Assembly (NCBI GenBank): GCA_045114175.1
Contig: JBGUJZ010000045.1
Coordinates: forward strand, 1-51,211
DNA from: Cacconaster sp045114175
GTDB taxonomy: Bacteria > Bacteroidota > Bacteroidia > Bacteroidales > UBA932
DNA: 51,211 bases
Reading direction: 5' to 3'
A program made the position numbers and the translations under genes. The number at the start of each line of letters is the position of its first letter. Positions within the stretch are counted from its first letter, which is position 1. The notes beneath the pieces are model-generated. The model saw only the letters and a program-made list of their open reading frames with translations, had not been told where the DNA came from and did no database searches. Of this stretch, positions 39,885-48,475 are shown piece by piece.

Positions 39885-41994
39885 ACGTATTTTAGCTCTG
39901 CCGGCTTTGCTGGCAACGCTCTTGCTGGCCACCGGATGTCCGGACACGCCACCCATCGAACCCGAGTCGGCGGACCATTTCGAGGCATCTCTGGAAGCGC
40001 TTGAAGGATATGGCAAACCCGCCTGGCCCAAAGAGGCCGTAATCCGGATCATTCCGGATGGTGCCGGTCAGGATGTTCGCGCCTCCTTTGCCGGATCCCT
40101 GGCTGTGGACGGCTCCCTCGCTTCGTTCCGAGCCGACAATTTTGAGGATTACGAGAAAGCCTGCCTGGCCCTCTGGCCGGAGGAACTGACGGTAATCCGC
40201 GACGGCGGCAACTTGAAGGTGGGACTGCCGCAAATCCGGTATAACGAAGAGGGAGGTTTCAACCTGAAGGATATGCCGATGATTGCGCTGGGTGGCGCGG
40301 ATGCACGGCTGGACTTCCATCACCTTTGCAACGTGGTAGAGATCAGCTATGATGCAGCGCGGCCCATTCGCGAGATCCAGCTCCGCTCCAAGAAAGATGA
40401 GGCGCTGTGGGGTGATGCTATCGTCACGCTTTCTGACACCGGCGTGCCCACGCAGGTTATCTGCGAAAACACCGCTGAAAGCCGCAACACCTTGATTCTG
40501 CGGCTGCGCGACGATGAGGCGGGCGTGCCGGGTGCAGAACCTTTCGTGACGGGGAGCAACTCCACCGTGACCAGCGGCATCCTGAACGGAAGCCAGCTGC
40601 CGGGACGCAAGACCTGCTGCTTTATCGTACCGCCGGACGCGTTAGGGGCTGGATTCGTGCTGACCATTCTGGATGAAGGATTCGGCTATATGCAACAGGA
40701 AGAGGCGGCGCCCGGAGCCGGACGCGCACGCTACGTTGCCTTTGATCCCGTAACCTACAAGGATGCCTCGGAAGAGGTTACGATCCGCGAGGATGTGCTG
40801 AACAAAGCCTTCTACAAAGATCTGTTCCTCAACAGCGGTATGTTCCTTACAACCAACGATACGCTACCCGTTTCCGACTTCCTGGGACTTGATATTGAGC
40901 ACATGATGATTGCGCGCAACAACCCTACGGCAGCAGATTATGCCGCACAGACAGCCATGGTGGCCGGATCGGAGGAGGATACCAACGGCCGCCTGCTCTA
41001 TCCCGACGGGGAACCGCGCTACCGGATGGTCTACGTGCGCGGCGGCGGCTCGAGCGACCACGGTTATTCGCTGGGGCCTGACGGACGCGACCGCTTCCGC
41101 GCCTTCGTGGCGAACGGCGGCTCATATCTGGGATCCTGTGCCGGCGCCTATGTCGCTACGAGGGGTACCACCCTCAACGGCGCTACTTCCGGCAACTATA
41201 TGGGAATCTGGCCGGGCACTTGCAACTCCCTCAGCACGCTGCAGATCTATCCCGGCCACGTGCTTCCAGCCGACAGCCCGCTGCTGCAGTACTACGATTT
41301 CGGCGGCGACTACTATATCGATTCTGTCCGCCACCACAACGGCCCCTGTTTCATCAACTACGACCTTGTTCCCGGCACGGAGGTTCTCACCCGGTTCGAC
41401 ATTCCCGACTCCACCAAGATGCACGGCCATCCGGCCATCATCGCCTGGAAACAGGACAAGTGGACCGGACGTGTGATTCCGTGCGGCTCGCATCCCGAGC
41501 AGGTGCCTGACGGCGAGAATCTGTTGTTGATGGCCGCCATGGTGCGTTACTGCTTTGACGGCGTAGGCGTAGCCAAAGTGAAGGGCATCCTGCATAACGG
41601 GGAGACCCGCGCGATGACCTGCACCACGGAAGACCAGAAACCGGCCTACACCCGGATTGGTGACCGACAGTGCCACCACTTCGTGTTTGCCCTGCCCGAC
41701 GGTGCCCGCAACGTGCGGGTGCACCTGGAAGCTAAAGAGAACTATGAGCTGAGCCTGCGGCTCGCGCAAGGCACCTTCGCATTCGAGGAGGATGCCCAGT
41801 ACAGCAAGACAGGAACGGAGACGGTCAAGGAGCTGACCTTCCCCACGCTGCCCGCCGGCACCTGGTATGTGGGCGTGCAGTGTGAATCCGTTGTAACCGT
41901 TACCACCAATCACGGACCTTTCGGAACCGTGTATAGCGATACCGGCGTTCTGAATGGCGTGCCCTACACCATCGGCGTTACCTGGGAGTATTAA
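39877..41994 (+). CDS. Surface lipoprotein with a glutamine-amidotransferase-like domain
   Basis: A 705-residue lipoprotein: the signal ends LLLATGC with Cys21 in the lipobox. Residues of about 40-290 are beta-rich and resemble fimbrillin-like domains. Residues of about 330-560 look like a class I amidotransferase/biotin-protein-ligase N-domain (BPL_N type): YVRGGGSSDHGYSLG, the nucleophile elbow GSCAGAYVA with Cys421, and CGSHPE with His539 and Glu541, so a complete Cys-His-Glu triad is visible. Residues of about 585-705 resemble a pre-peptidase C-terminal (PPC-like) domain. Such a catalytic domain on an exported lipoprotein is unusual; peptidase or amidase activity is a guess. It overlaps hydF by 8 bases and precedes a second lipoprotein gene. 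Confidence 0.7.
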   Translation: MNRRILALPALLATLLLATGCPDTPPIEPESADHFEASLEALEGYGKPAWPKEAVIRIIPDGAGQDVRASFAGSLAVDGSLASFRADNFEDYEKACLALWPEELTVIRDGGNLKVGLPQIRYNEEGGFNLKDMPMIALGGADARLDFHHLCNVVEISYDAARPIREIQLRSKKDEALWGDAIVTLSDTGVPTQVICENTAESRNTLILRLRDDEAGVPGAEPFVTGSNSTVTSGILNGSQLPGRKTCCFIVPPDALGAGFVLTILDEGFGYMQQEEAAPGAGRARYVAFDPVTYKDASEEVTIREDVLNKAFYKDLFLNSGMFLTTNDTLPVSDFLGLDIEHMMIARNNPTAADYAAQTAMVAGSEEDTNGRLLYPDGEPRYRMVYVRGGGSSDHGYSLGPDGRDRFRAFVANGGSYLGSCAGAYVATRGTTLNGATSGNYMGIWPGTCNSLSTLQIYPGHVLPADSPLLQYYDFGGDYYIDSVRHHNGPCFINYDLVPGTEVLTRFDIPDSTKMHGHPAIIAWKQDKWTGRVIPCGSHPEQVPDGENLLLMAAMVRYCFDGVGVAKVKGILHNGETRAMTCTTEDQKPAYTRIGDRQCHHFVFALPDGARNVRVHLEAKENYELSLRLAQGTFAFEEDAQYSKTGTETVKELTFPTLPAGTWYVGVQCESVVTVTTNHGPFGTVYSDTGVLNGVPYTIGVTWEY

Positions 41995-42008
41995 TGGAGG
42001 AGCTTGTT

Positions 42009-43826
42009 ATGAAAAAGAATGTTGCATTACAGATGATTCTCCTGGCCGCGGCCCTCTGCCTGACGGCTTGCTCCCTGAATGGTCCCTGCGTCCCGAGTGA
42101 CGGCAAGGTGACCGCTTCCTTGGAGGCGATGACCCGCACCCAGTTGCTGCCGGAAGACAATCTCTACCAAGTAGTTTGGCGTACCGGTGACCGGATTGCC
42201 GTCACGGACGGAGCCGTTACCGCACACTATACGGCTGAATCCGGCGGCGCTGCCACCGCCACCTTCGCTCCCGAAGGGACACCGAGCCTCTCTTCCGGCC
42301 CCTACACCGCATGGTACCCGGCATCCCTGGCCGAAGGCATCCTGCCCTCCATCCAGACCTACCAGGCTGACGGCGTGGCAGAAGTGCCGATGTGCGCCAC
42401 CTCAGAAGACCTGACCTTTGCTTTCAGCAACCTCGGCGGTTTTATCCGGTTGGATGTAACCACCGCACTGACGGGTATCAAGATAGACCGGATTGTGCTG
42501 AAAGCGGATCAAGGCCTCAGCGGACAGTTCTTCCGCAGCGGTAACCTGGCGGTCGTTCCCGGCAACGACGGCGTCCGGCTCGATTGCGGCGGCGTAGCGC
42601 TGGGCACGAACCCCGTCTCCTTCTACATCAGTGTTCCGGCCAACACCTATACGGGACTCACCATTACGCTATACACCCCGGACGGAAAGAGTCAGCAGAT
42701 TTCCCTCAAAGAGGACGCCTCCTACAGCGTGAAGCGCAACGAAGTCTGCGAGATTTCGCTGGTGGCCGGCGACTTTGAAACGAATCATTTTGAACCAGCA
42801 TATCTGCGTCCCGGCAACGATTTCAACCATACCGTCAAGCTGCTGAGCGGCACGAAGCGCGGGGTCAGCACGGCCGATACCGCCGTCAAGCGCGTGGTGT
42901 TCGAGACCGGAAGCAAAGTCCGGGATGGGCTGCGGGTAGATTCCTACGACTCCCCCTGGCCCATCTACATGAACTGGAACAAGGCTGACAGCACGATTAC
43001 CGTCTCAACTCCAGCCGGCAGTTTCCGCTCCAATGCGGTGTGCTGCTACATGTTCTCCTATCTCCATATGCTGGAGGAGATTGTCAACTTCAAGTCGGTG
43101 GACACTACGCCGGCCGAGGATATGGGCAATATGTTCATCTACGCAGGAAGCCGGGCTCCCCGACTGGTCGTGAACCTCAGCGCCATGCGGACGCCCAACG
43201 TCAAGATCTTCTACCGGATGTTCCAGCACTGCGAGAGCGTAGAGACGCTGGATCTGCGCAGCTTCGAGACCTCGTCCGTCGTGAATATGGACAATATGTT
43301 CGCCCACTGCTATAAGCTCAAGAACCTGAACTTATCCTCCTTTGACACAAAGAACGTGGCCACCTTCCGAAGCTTCTTCAACCGGTGCGAATCGCTCGAA
43401 GAGCTCGATCTGGATAACTTCAATACCGACAGCGGCGAGCTGATGAGCTACATGTTCTACAGAATGAACAGCCTGAAGAAGCTCTCCATCCGCGGCATGG
43501 ACGTCAACCGCTCCTCCACGAACATCACCTATTTCCTCCAGGGATGTCCGAACCTGACGGAACTCAATGTCGGTGACGGTTTCCGCCGGCCCGGAACTTC
43601 GGTGCCCACCAACTTTTTTACGATCAATACGGAAACGGTGGGCGTTCGCACCGCCTCGAATCCCGGCGTATTGACCATCCGGTGCACCCAGAATTCAGCC
43701 GACTGGCTAGCGCGGACCAACCTGCGCTGGCTCCACAGCGGTTATAAATCCACTACGCCCATCAAGATCAACTTCGTGGACGATCAGACCGGAAATCCGC
43801 TTTCCGTCACCTGGGCTGCCAATTAG
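42009..43826 (+). CDS. BspA-like leucine-rich-repeat lipoprotein with fimbrillin-like N-terminus
   Basis: A 605-residue lipoprotein: MKKNVALQMILLAAALCLTAC ends in a lipobox with Cys21. The N-terminal part (MTRTQLLPEDNLYQVVWRTG and what follows) is like fimbrillin/Mfa-type domains. From about residue 330 there are leucine-rich repeats of the DUF285/BspA kind: MFQHCESVETLDLRSFETSS, MFAHCYKLKNLNLSSFDTKN, FFNRCESLEELDLDNFNTDS, and MFYRMNSLKKLSIRGMDVN. BspA-type repeats bind host or bacterial surface ligands in Tannerella and others. I chose ATG at 42009, with GGAGGAG six bases upstream, over an ATG at 41994 overlapping the previous stop. It shares a transcript with the amidotransferase-like lipoprotein. 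Confidence 0.8.
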   Translation: MKKNVALQMILLAAALCLTACSLNGPCVPSDGKVTASLEAMTRTQLLPEDNLYQVVWRTGDRIAVTDGAVTAHYTAESGGAATATFAPEGTPSLSSGPYTAWYPASLAEGILPSIQTYQADGVAEVPMCATSEDLTFAFSNLGGFIRLDVTTALTGIKIDRIVLKADQGLSGQFFRSGNLAVVPGNDGVRLDCGGVALGTNPVSFYISVPANTYTGLTITLYTPDGKSQQISLKEDASYSVKRNEVCEISLVAGDFETNHFEPAYLRPGNDFNHTVKLLSGTKRGVSTADTAVKRVVFETGSKVRDGLRVDSYDSPWPIYMNWNKADSTITVSTPAGSFRSNAVCCYMFSYLHMLEEIVNFKSVDTTPAEDMGNMFIYAGSRAPRLVVNLSAMRTPNVKIFYRMFQHCESVETLDLRSFETSSVVNMDNMFAHCYKLKNLNLSSFDTKNVATFRSFFNRCESLEELDLDNFNTDSGELMSYMFYRMNSLKKLSIRGMDVNRSSTNITYFLQGCPNLTELNVGDGFRRPGTSVPTNFFTINTETVGVRTASNPGVLTIRCTQNSADWLARTNLRWLHSGYKSTTPIKINFVDDQTGNPLSVTWAAN

Positions 43827-43844
43827 TTTTTTCCCGTGGTTTGA

Positions 43845-43876
43845 TTTGTTATTTCAACTGAATATCCGTACTTTTG
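43845..43876 (+). promoter_or_regulatory. Promoter of ornithine aminotransferase
   Basis: TTTG (43845-43848), a 20-base spacer and TACTTTTG (43869-43876) match the Bacteroidetes -33/-7 consensus. The leader to the ATG at 43908 is about 25 bases. Confidence 0.75.
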
Positions 43877-43907
43877 AGAAACCATTAACCAAATATTCCG
43901 ATTTGCT

Positions 43908-45134
43908 ATGAATATCACACCTAACGCCCAGAAGTTTATCGATCTGGAAAACCAATACGGTGCTCACAACTACCATCCGCTTCCCGTGGTGCTCGCCAAG
44001 GGTAAGGGTCCCTTCGTATGGGATGTGGACGGAAAACGCTACTTCGATTTCCTTTCCGCTTATTCTGCAGTCAACCAGGGTCACTGCCACCCCAAGATTG
44101 TGAAGGCGCTCTGCGACCAGGCACAGGAACTCTGCCTCACCTCGCGTGCTTTCTACAACGACTGCCTGGGTCCGTACGAGAAGTTCGCTACGGAGTTCTT
44201 CGGCTATGACAAACTGCTGCCTATGAACTCGGGCGCAGAGGCTGTGGAGACCGCATTGAAGCTGGCTCGCCGCTGGGGTTACAAGGTCAAAGGCATTCCG
44301 GAGAATGAAGCGCTGATCGTGGTTTGCAACGGCAACTTCCATGGCCGCACCATCACCATCGTCACCATGTCTTCCGACCCGGACAGCTATAGCCAGTACG
44401 GTCCGTTCACCCCGGGCTTCATCCAGATTCCCTACAACGACACCGAGGCGCTGGCCAAAGTGTTGGACGAGAAGGCTGACCGCATCTGCGCCATGATCGT
44501 GGAACCGATTCAGGGCGAAGCCGGTGTCTATGTTCCGGACGAGGGTTACATCAAGAAATGCTACGACCTCTGCCACGCGCACAATGTACTCTTCGTGGCT
44601 GACGAGGTTCAGACCGGTATTGGCCGTACGGGTAAGATGTTCGCCTGCGATCACGAAGGCGTCCGTCCGGATATGATCACCATCGGTAAGGCCCTCTCGG
44701 GCGGTACCCTCCCCGTCTCCGCCGTGCTGGCAGACGACGAAATCATGCTGACCATCCTTCCGGGTGAACACGGCTCCACCTTCGGTGGCTTCCCGCTGGC
44801 AGCCAAGGTAGCTGTGGCCGCACTGGAAGTGATTCGTGACGAACACCTCACGGAGAATGCAGCCCGCCTGGGTGAGATCTTCCGCGAAGAGGTTATGAAG
44901 ATCAACTCCCGCTTCATCAAATCGGTTCGCGGTAAAGGTCTGCTCAACGCAGTCATTACCGAACCGCAGGATGGTATCGAGGCATGGGACATCTGCCTGA
45001 AGATGGCTGAAAAGGGTCTGCTCGCTAAACCGACCCACCGCCACATCATTCGCTTTGCTCCGCCGTTGGTCATCACCGAGGCCGAGCTCCGCGAAGGTAT
45101 CGCCATCATCAAAGAGGTCTTCGAGAGCCTGTAA
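43908..45134 (+). CDS. rocD: Ornithine aminotransferase
   Basis: A class III PLP aminotransferase, converting ornithine and 2-oxoglutarate to glutamate-5-semialdehyde and glutamate. The 408-residue length and the start NAQKFIDLENQYGAHNYHPL are characteristic of ornithine aminotransferase. NSGAEAVETALKLAR binds the cofactor phosphate, VADEVQTGIGRTG holds the PLP-contacting Asp, and ITIGKALSGG near 262 carries the PLP lysine. It is a one-gene unit with a consensus promoter and a strong terminator. Acetylornithine aminotransferase is less likely given the N-terminal signature. Confidence 0.95.
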   Translation: MNITPNAQKFIDLENQYGAHNYHPLPVVLAKGKGPFVWDVDGKRYFDFLSAYSAVNQGHCHPKIVKALCDQAQELCLTSRAFYNDCLGPYEKFATEFFGYDKLLPMNSGAEAVETALKLARRWGYKVKGIPENEALIVVCNGNFHGRTITIVTMSSDPDSYSQYGPFTPGFIQIPYNDTEALAKVLDEKADRICAMIVEPIQGEAGVYVPDEGYIKKCYDLCHAHNVLFVADEVQTGIGRTGKMFACDHEGVRPDMITIGKALSGGTLPVSAVLADDEIMLTILPGEHGSTFGGFPLAAKVAVAALEVIRDEHLTENAARLGEIFREEVMKINSRFIKSVRGKGLLNAVITEPQDGIEAWDICLKMAEKGLLAKPTHRHIIRFAPPLVITEAELREGIAIIKEVFESL

Positions 45135-45149
45135 AAACATCTTCATACA

Positions 45150-45180
45150 AAAGAGAGCGGCCCAAAGGGTCGCTCTCTTT
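45150..45180. terminator. Bidirectional terminator between rocD and tdh
   Basis: AAAGAGAGCGGCCC, loop AAA, GGGTCGCTCTCTTT: a 14-pair stem with one G.T pair, followed by more T. It ends the plus-strand rocD transcript and, being A-rich on its left, also the convergent minus-strand tdh. Confidence 0.9.
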
Positions 45181-45198
45181 TTATTTCTGCAGACGTTC

Positions 45199-46155
45199 CT
45201 ACAAACCGGCTTTGCGGCGGCAGGCGGCGAGCATGTCGTCGATGACGGCTTCCATGTCCCATTCGGGCTTCCAGCCCCACTCTTTGCGAGCACAGGAGTC
45301 GTCCATCATATTGGGCCAGGAGTCGGCGATAGCAGCCTTGACCGGATCTACGTTGTAGTCGAAAGTAGCATCCGGGATGCGCTTCTTGATGGCCTCGAAG
45401 AGAATCTCCGGAGTGAAGCTCATGGAGGCGATGTTGAAACTGTTGCGGTGTTTCAGTTTGGCCGGGTCAGCTTCCATCAGGTCGGTCACAGCCTTAAGAG
45501 CGTCCGGCATGTACATCATGTCCATGTAGCTGTCGTGCGGCACCTCGCAGGTGTAGTGATGGCCGGGTTTGATGATCTCGTAGAAGACCTCTACGGCATA
45601 GTCCGTGGTGCCGCCGCCGGGGAGGGCGCCGTTGGAGATGATGCCCGGGAAGCGGACGCTGCGGGTGTCCACGCCGAAACGGGTGAAGTAGTAGTCGCTG
45701 AGCAGTTCACCGGTGACCTTGCAAACGCCGTAGATGGTGTTCGGACGCATGATGGTATCCTGCGGGGTCATGTCGTGCGGCGTACTGGTGCCGAAGGCGC
45801 CGATGGAACTCGGGGTGAAGACCGAGCAACCGAACTCCTTGGCGATGTTCAGGGAGTTGAGCAGGGCGCCGATATTGATGTTCCACGCTACCTGCGGCAT
45901 CTTTTCACCCGTTGCGCTCAGCAGCGCCACCAGGTTGAAGATGGCATCTACCTTGTATTTCTTGACAGCTGCGGCAAAAGCCTGCGCATCGGTGGCATCC
46001 AGTTTCTCGGCCACACCAAAGCCACGCATCTTTTCTACCTGCTCGTCTTTGAGGTCTGCGCTGATTACATTATCTTTACCGTACAATTTCTGGAGATGGG
46101 GAACCAGTTCGGTACCGATCTGTCCGCCTGCTCCAACGACCAATATTCTTTTCAT
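45199..46155 (-). CDS. L-threonine 3-dehydrogenase, UDP-galactose-epimerase type
   Basis: A short-chain dehydrogenase/reductase of 318 residues that oxidises L-threonine to 2-amino-3-ketobutyrate with NAD+. The nucleotide fold is VGAGGQIGTELVPHL; the catalytic pair is in YGVCK near 145; SSIGAFG, PNTIYG, VRFPGIIS and HDSYMDMMYMPDA match the epimerase-like threonine dehydrogenases rather than sugar epimerases. The product can yield glycine and acetyl-CoA via a ligase (Kbl), which is not in the window. It is divergent from queG with only 11 bases between start codons. Confidence 0.9.
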   Translation of the reverse strand: MKRILVVGAGGQIGTELVPHLQKLYGKDNVISADLKDEQVEKMRGFGVAEKLDATDAQAFAAAVKKYKVDAIFNLVALLSATGEKMPQVAWNINIGALLNSLNIAKEFGCSVFTPSSIGAFGTSTPHDMTPQDTIMRPNTIYGVCKVTGELLSDYYFTRFGVDTRSVRFPGIISNGALPGGGTTDYAVEVFYEIIKPGHHYTCEVPHDSYMDMMYMPDALKAVTDLMEADPAKLKHRNSFNIASMSFTPEILFEAIKKRIPDATFDYNVDPVKAAIADSWPNMMDDSCARKEWGWKPEWDMEAVIDDMLAACRRKAGL

Positions 46156-46166
46156 AGAGGTTTAAA

Positions 46167-47081
46167 ATGAACAATGTCCTGATTGATATCCGCCAAATCG
46201 GCAGCCAGTTCGGCTTTGTCGATTCAGGCGTTGCAAAGATAGCAAGTCTGGGCGATTATTGTTCGTTTTTTGAGAAATATCTCGCCGACGGATGCCAGGC
46301 CGGAATGAGCTATCTGGAGCGGAACCTGGACAAGCGGGAAGACCCGGCAAAACTGGTTCCCGGCGCCCGGTCCGTGCTCTGTTTCCTGGCCCCCTACGGC
46401 CACGGAAGCCAGGCGCCCGACGGCAGTCGCATCTGTGGGTTCGCTCAGGGCGAGGACTATCACAAGGTCATCAAGGACCGGCTCTACGGTGTGATGGCCC
46501 GCCTCGCGGATGAGGCAGCGGCGCGGGGGCTGCCCGCTTTCAGCGGGCGTCCGTTCACGGACAGCGCGCCCCTGGCGGAGCGCGCCTGGGCCGCCCGCGC
46601 CGGCCTGGGCTTTATCGGGCGCAACTGCTTTTTGATTTCACCGGAATACGGACTCCGCACGCTGATCGGGGCAATCGTCTGCAATATCCCGGCGGAGGCT
46701 TTCGTTCCCCATCCGCCCTTGAAAGTCACCTCTTGCGGCGACTGCGGCAAGTGCACGGCAGCCTGCCCTACCGGCGCCCTGCAACCCTACCGGCTGGATG
46801 CCCGGAAATGCATCTCCTACCACACCGTAGAATCGCACGACACCCTCCCCGAGAACCTGAATCGGGACGGTAGCCTCTTCGGTTGCGACCGCTGCCTGGA
46901 GGCGTGCCCGTGGAACAAGGAGATTCCGGCATGGCCGGAATTCCGTTCCCACCACGAGCAACTGGAAACGATGACCCGCGAAGACTGGAAGCAACTGGAC
47001 GAGGCGGCCTTCGACGAATCGTTCGGCACCTCCTCGCTCACTCGCGCCGGCCTCGATAAAATCAAGGACAATGCCCGATAA
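46167..47081 (+). CDS. queG: Epoxyqueuosine reductase
   Basis: The cobalamin-dependent iron-sulfur enzyme that reduces epoxyqueuosine to queuosine, the last step of this tRNA wobble modification. The 304 residues contain MSYLERNLDKREDP near 50, the active-site segment FTDSAPLAERAWAARAGLGFIG near 128, and two cluster motifs, CGDCGKCTAACPTGAL near 192 and GCDRCLEACPWN near 240. It is on the plus strand opposite tdh and overlaps the GSCFA gene by 11 bases. Confidence 0.95.
   Translation: MNNVLIDIRQIGSQFGFVDSGVAKIASLGDYCSFFEKYLADGCQAGMSYLERNLDKREDPAKLVPGARSVLCFLAPYGHGSQAPDGSRICGFAQGEDYHKVIKDRLYGVMARLADEAAARGLPAFSGRPFTDSAPLAERAWAARAGLGFIGRNCFLISPEYGLRTLIGAIVCNIPAEAFVPHPPLKVTSCGDCGKCTAACPTGALQPYRLDARKCISYHTVESHDTLPENLNRDGSLFGCDRCLEACPWNKEIPAWPEFRSHHEQLETMTREDWKQLDEAAFDESFGTSSLTRAGLDKIKDNAR
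46234..46241 (-). promoter_or_regulatory. Candidate tdh -7 element inside queG
   Basis: TATCTTTG on the minus strand, within the queG coding sequence, 78 bases before the tdh ATG. Because only 11 bases separate the two start codons, the tdh promoter must lie inside queG, and this is the best match seen. No -33 TTTG. Confidence 0.4.
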
Positions 47082-47802
47082 GACCACACCGATTCTGATG
47101 ATGGGCTCCTGCTTCTCCACCGAAGTGGGGCGTCGCCTCCAGGAAGAGGGCTACAACGTGACGCTCAACCCCTTTGGCATCCTCTTCAATCCGGCCTCCA
47201 TCGCAAACTCGCTGGAGCGGCTGGAGAGCCGGAAACCCTTTGTCCCGGGCGATGTCATCCCGCGTGAAGGACAGTTCTGCTCGTTCCATCACCACGGCTG
47301 CTTCCGCCGGGAGACGCCGGAGGCCTTTCTGCTGAACGCCAACGCCGCCCTGAAGGCAGGTGCTGATGCCTTTGATGCGGCGCAGGTTGTGGTACTCACC
47401 CTGGGTACTGCCTGGGTGTTCCGTCATATCGCGCGGAACCTGATTGTCTCCAACTGCCACAAGGTTCCCGCCAGGGAGTTCTCCCGCGAGCGGCTCAGCG
47501 TCGATGAAACCGAGGCGCTGCTCGCGTCTATCATCGAACGCCACCCGGACAAGCGCTGGATCCTGACCGTCAGTCCTGTCCGGCACCTGGCCGACGGCCT
47601 GCACGGCAACCAGGTCAGCAAAGCAACCCTTGTGCTGGCGGCCGACGCCTTGGTCGAACGGTTCCCGAACGTCGAGTACTTCCCATCCTATGAAATCATG
47701 ACAGACGAACTGCGGGAACCGCGCTGGTATGCCGAGAACGGCACCCATCCTTCGCCGGAGGCGGTGGATTTGATCGCAGAACGATTCAAGAAGATTCTAT
47801 AA
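47071..47802 (+). CDS. GSCFA-domain protein
   Basis: A 243-residue protein of the GSCFA family, which is related to SGNH/GDSL-type hydrolases. The signature is MMGSCFSTEVGRRLQEEGYN near 10, with Ser after GSCF. NPFGILFNPASIANSLE, LTLGTAWVF, TVSPVRHLADG and the C-terminal NGTHPSPEAVDLIA with a probable catalytic His follow. Family members are often about 320 residues; this one is shorter and starts only ten residues before the GSCF motif. There is no signal peptide. Substrate unknown. It overlaps queG by 11 bases and shares its transcript. Confidence 0.82.
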   Translation: MPDKTTPILMMGSCFSTEVGRRLQEEGYNVTLNPFGILFNPASIANSLERLESRKPFVPGDVIPREGQFCSFHHHGCFRRETPEAFLLNANAALKAGADAFDAAQVVVLTLGTAWVFRHIARNLIVSNCHKVPAREFSRERLSVDETEALLASIIERHPDKRWILTVSPVRHLADGLHGNQVSKATLVLAADALVERFPNVEYFPSYEIMTDELREPRWYAENGTHPSPEAVDLIAERFKKIL

Positions 47803-47834
47803 AAAAAACAAACCGGGCCCCAAGGGGTCCGGTT
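47803..47834 (-). terminator. Terminator of the ribosomal-protein/rpoA operon
   Basis: On the minus strand AACCGGACCCC, loop TT, GGGGCCCGGTT (one T.G pair) and TTTGTTTTTTTT: a strong intrinsic terminator 21 bases after the rplQ stop. It also ends convergent GSCFA transcription on the plus strand, where the T tract is poorer. Confidence 0.9.
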
Positions 47835-47855
47835 CGCTTTTCGTAAGGAAGACGA

Positions 47856-48473
47856 CTATTTGCCGCCTGCTTTGCGCGGAGCTGCGACCTTCTTGACAGG
47901 AGCAGCCTTCGCGGTTGCTTTGCCGGTGGTCTTCGGAGCTGCAGCTTTCTTGGGAGCTGCAGCCTTGGGAGCAGCCTTCTTTGCAGCGGGCTTCTTTGCG
48001 GGAGCCTCAGCAGCCGGAGCATCTGCGACCTCTGCAGCGGGAGCCTCGACAGCCTTCTTGGCACCACTACGACGGGTAGCCTTCTTGGGAGCCTCCTTCG
48101 GAGCCGTAGCGATCTCGTTGAAGTCCACGAGTTCCATCAGAGCCATGTCAGCGGCGTCACCTACGCGGAAACCGGTCTTGAGGATACGGGTGTATCCGCC
48201 CGGACGGTCAGCGATCTTCGGAGCGACCACGCGGAACAGTTCGGAGACAGCCTCTTTCTGCTTGAGGTAGCTGAAGACGACGCGACGGGAGTGGGTCGTA
48301 TCTTCTTTGGACTTGGTGATCAGCGGTTCAACATACATCTTGAGAGCCTTCGCCTTTTCGACGGTGGTTTCAATACGCTTGTTGAGGATCAGCGAGCAAG
48401 CCATGTTGGCGAGCATCGCTTTGCGGTGACCGCTCTTACGACCAAGGTGGTTGATTGCTTTATTGTGTCTCAT
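47856..48473 (-). CDS. rplQ: 50S ribosomal protein L17 with a long Ala/Lys/Pro tail
   Basis: L17 sits near the exit tunnel of the large subunit. The first 120 or so residues are standard (MRHNKAINHLGRKSGHRKAM, LITKSKEDTTHSRRVVFSYL, GGYTRILKTGFRVGDAADMA). The remaining 85 residues are a low-complexity tail of AKK, APK and AAP repeats, similar in composition to histone H1 tails. L17 of E. coli is 127 residues; extended C-termini occur in some Bacteroidetes. The tail is read in the same frame with no frameshift. It is the last gene of the operon, 2 bases after rpoA. Confidence 0.95.
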   Translation of the reverse strand: MRHNKAINHLGRKSGHRKAMLANMACSLILNKRIETTVEKAKALKMYVEPLITKSKEDTTHSRRVVFSYLKQKEAVSELFRVVAPKIADRPGGYTRILKTGFRVGDAADMALMELVDFNEIATAPKEAPKKATRRSGAKKAVEAPAAEVADAPAAEAPAKKPAAKKAAPKAAAPKKAAAPKTTGKATAKAAPVKKVAAPRKAGGK

Positions 48474-48475
48474 AT

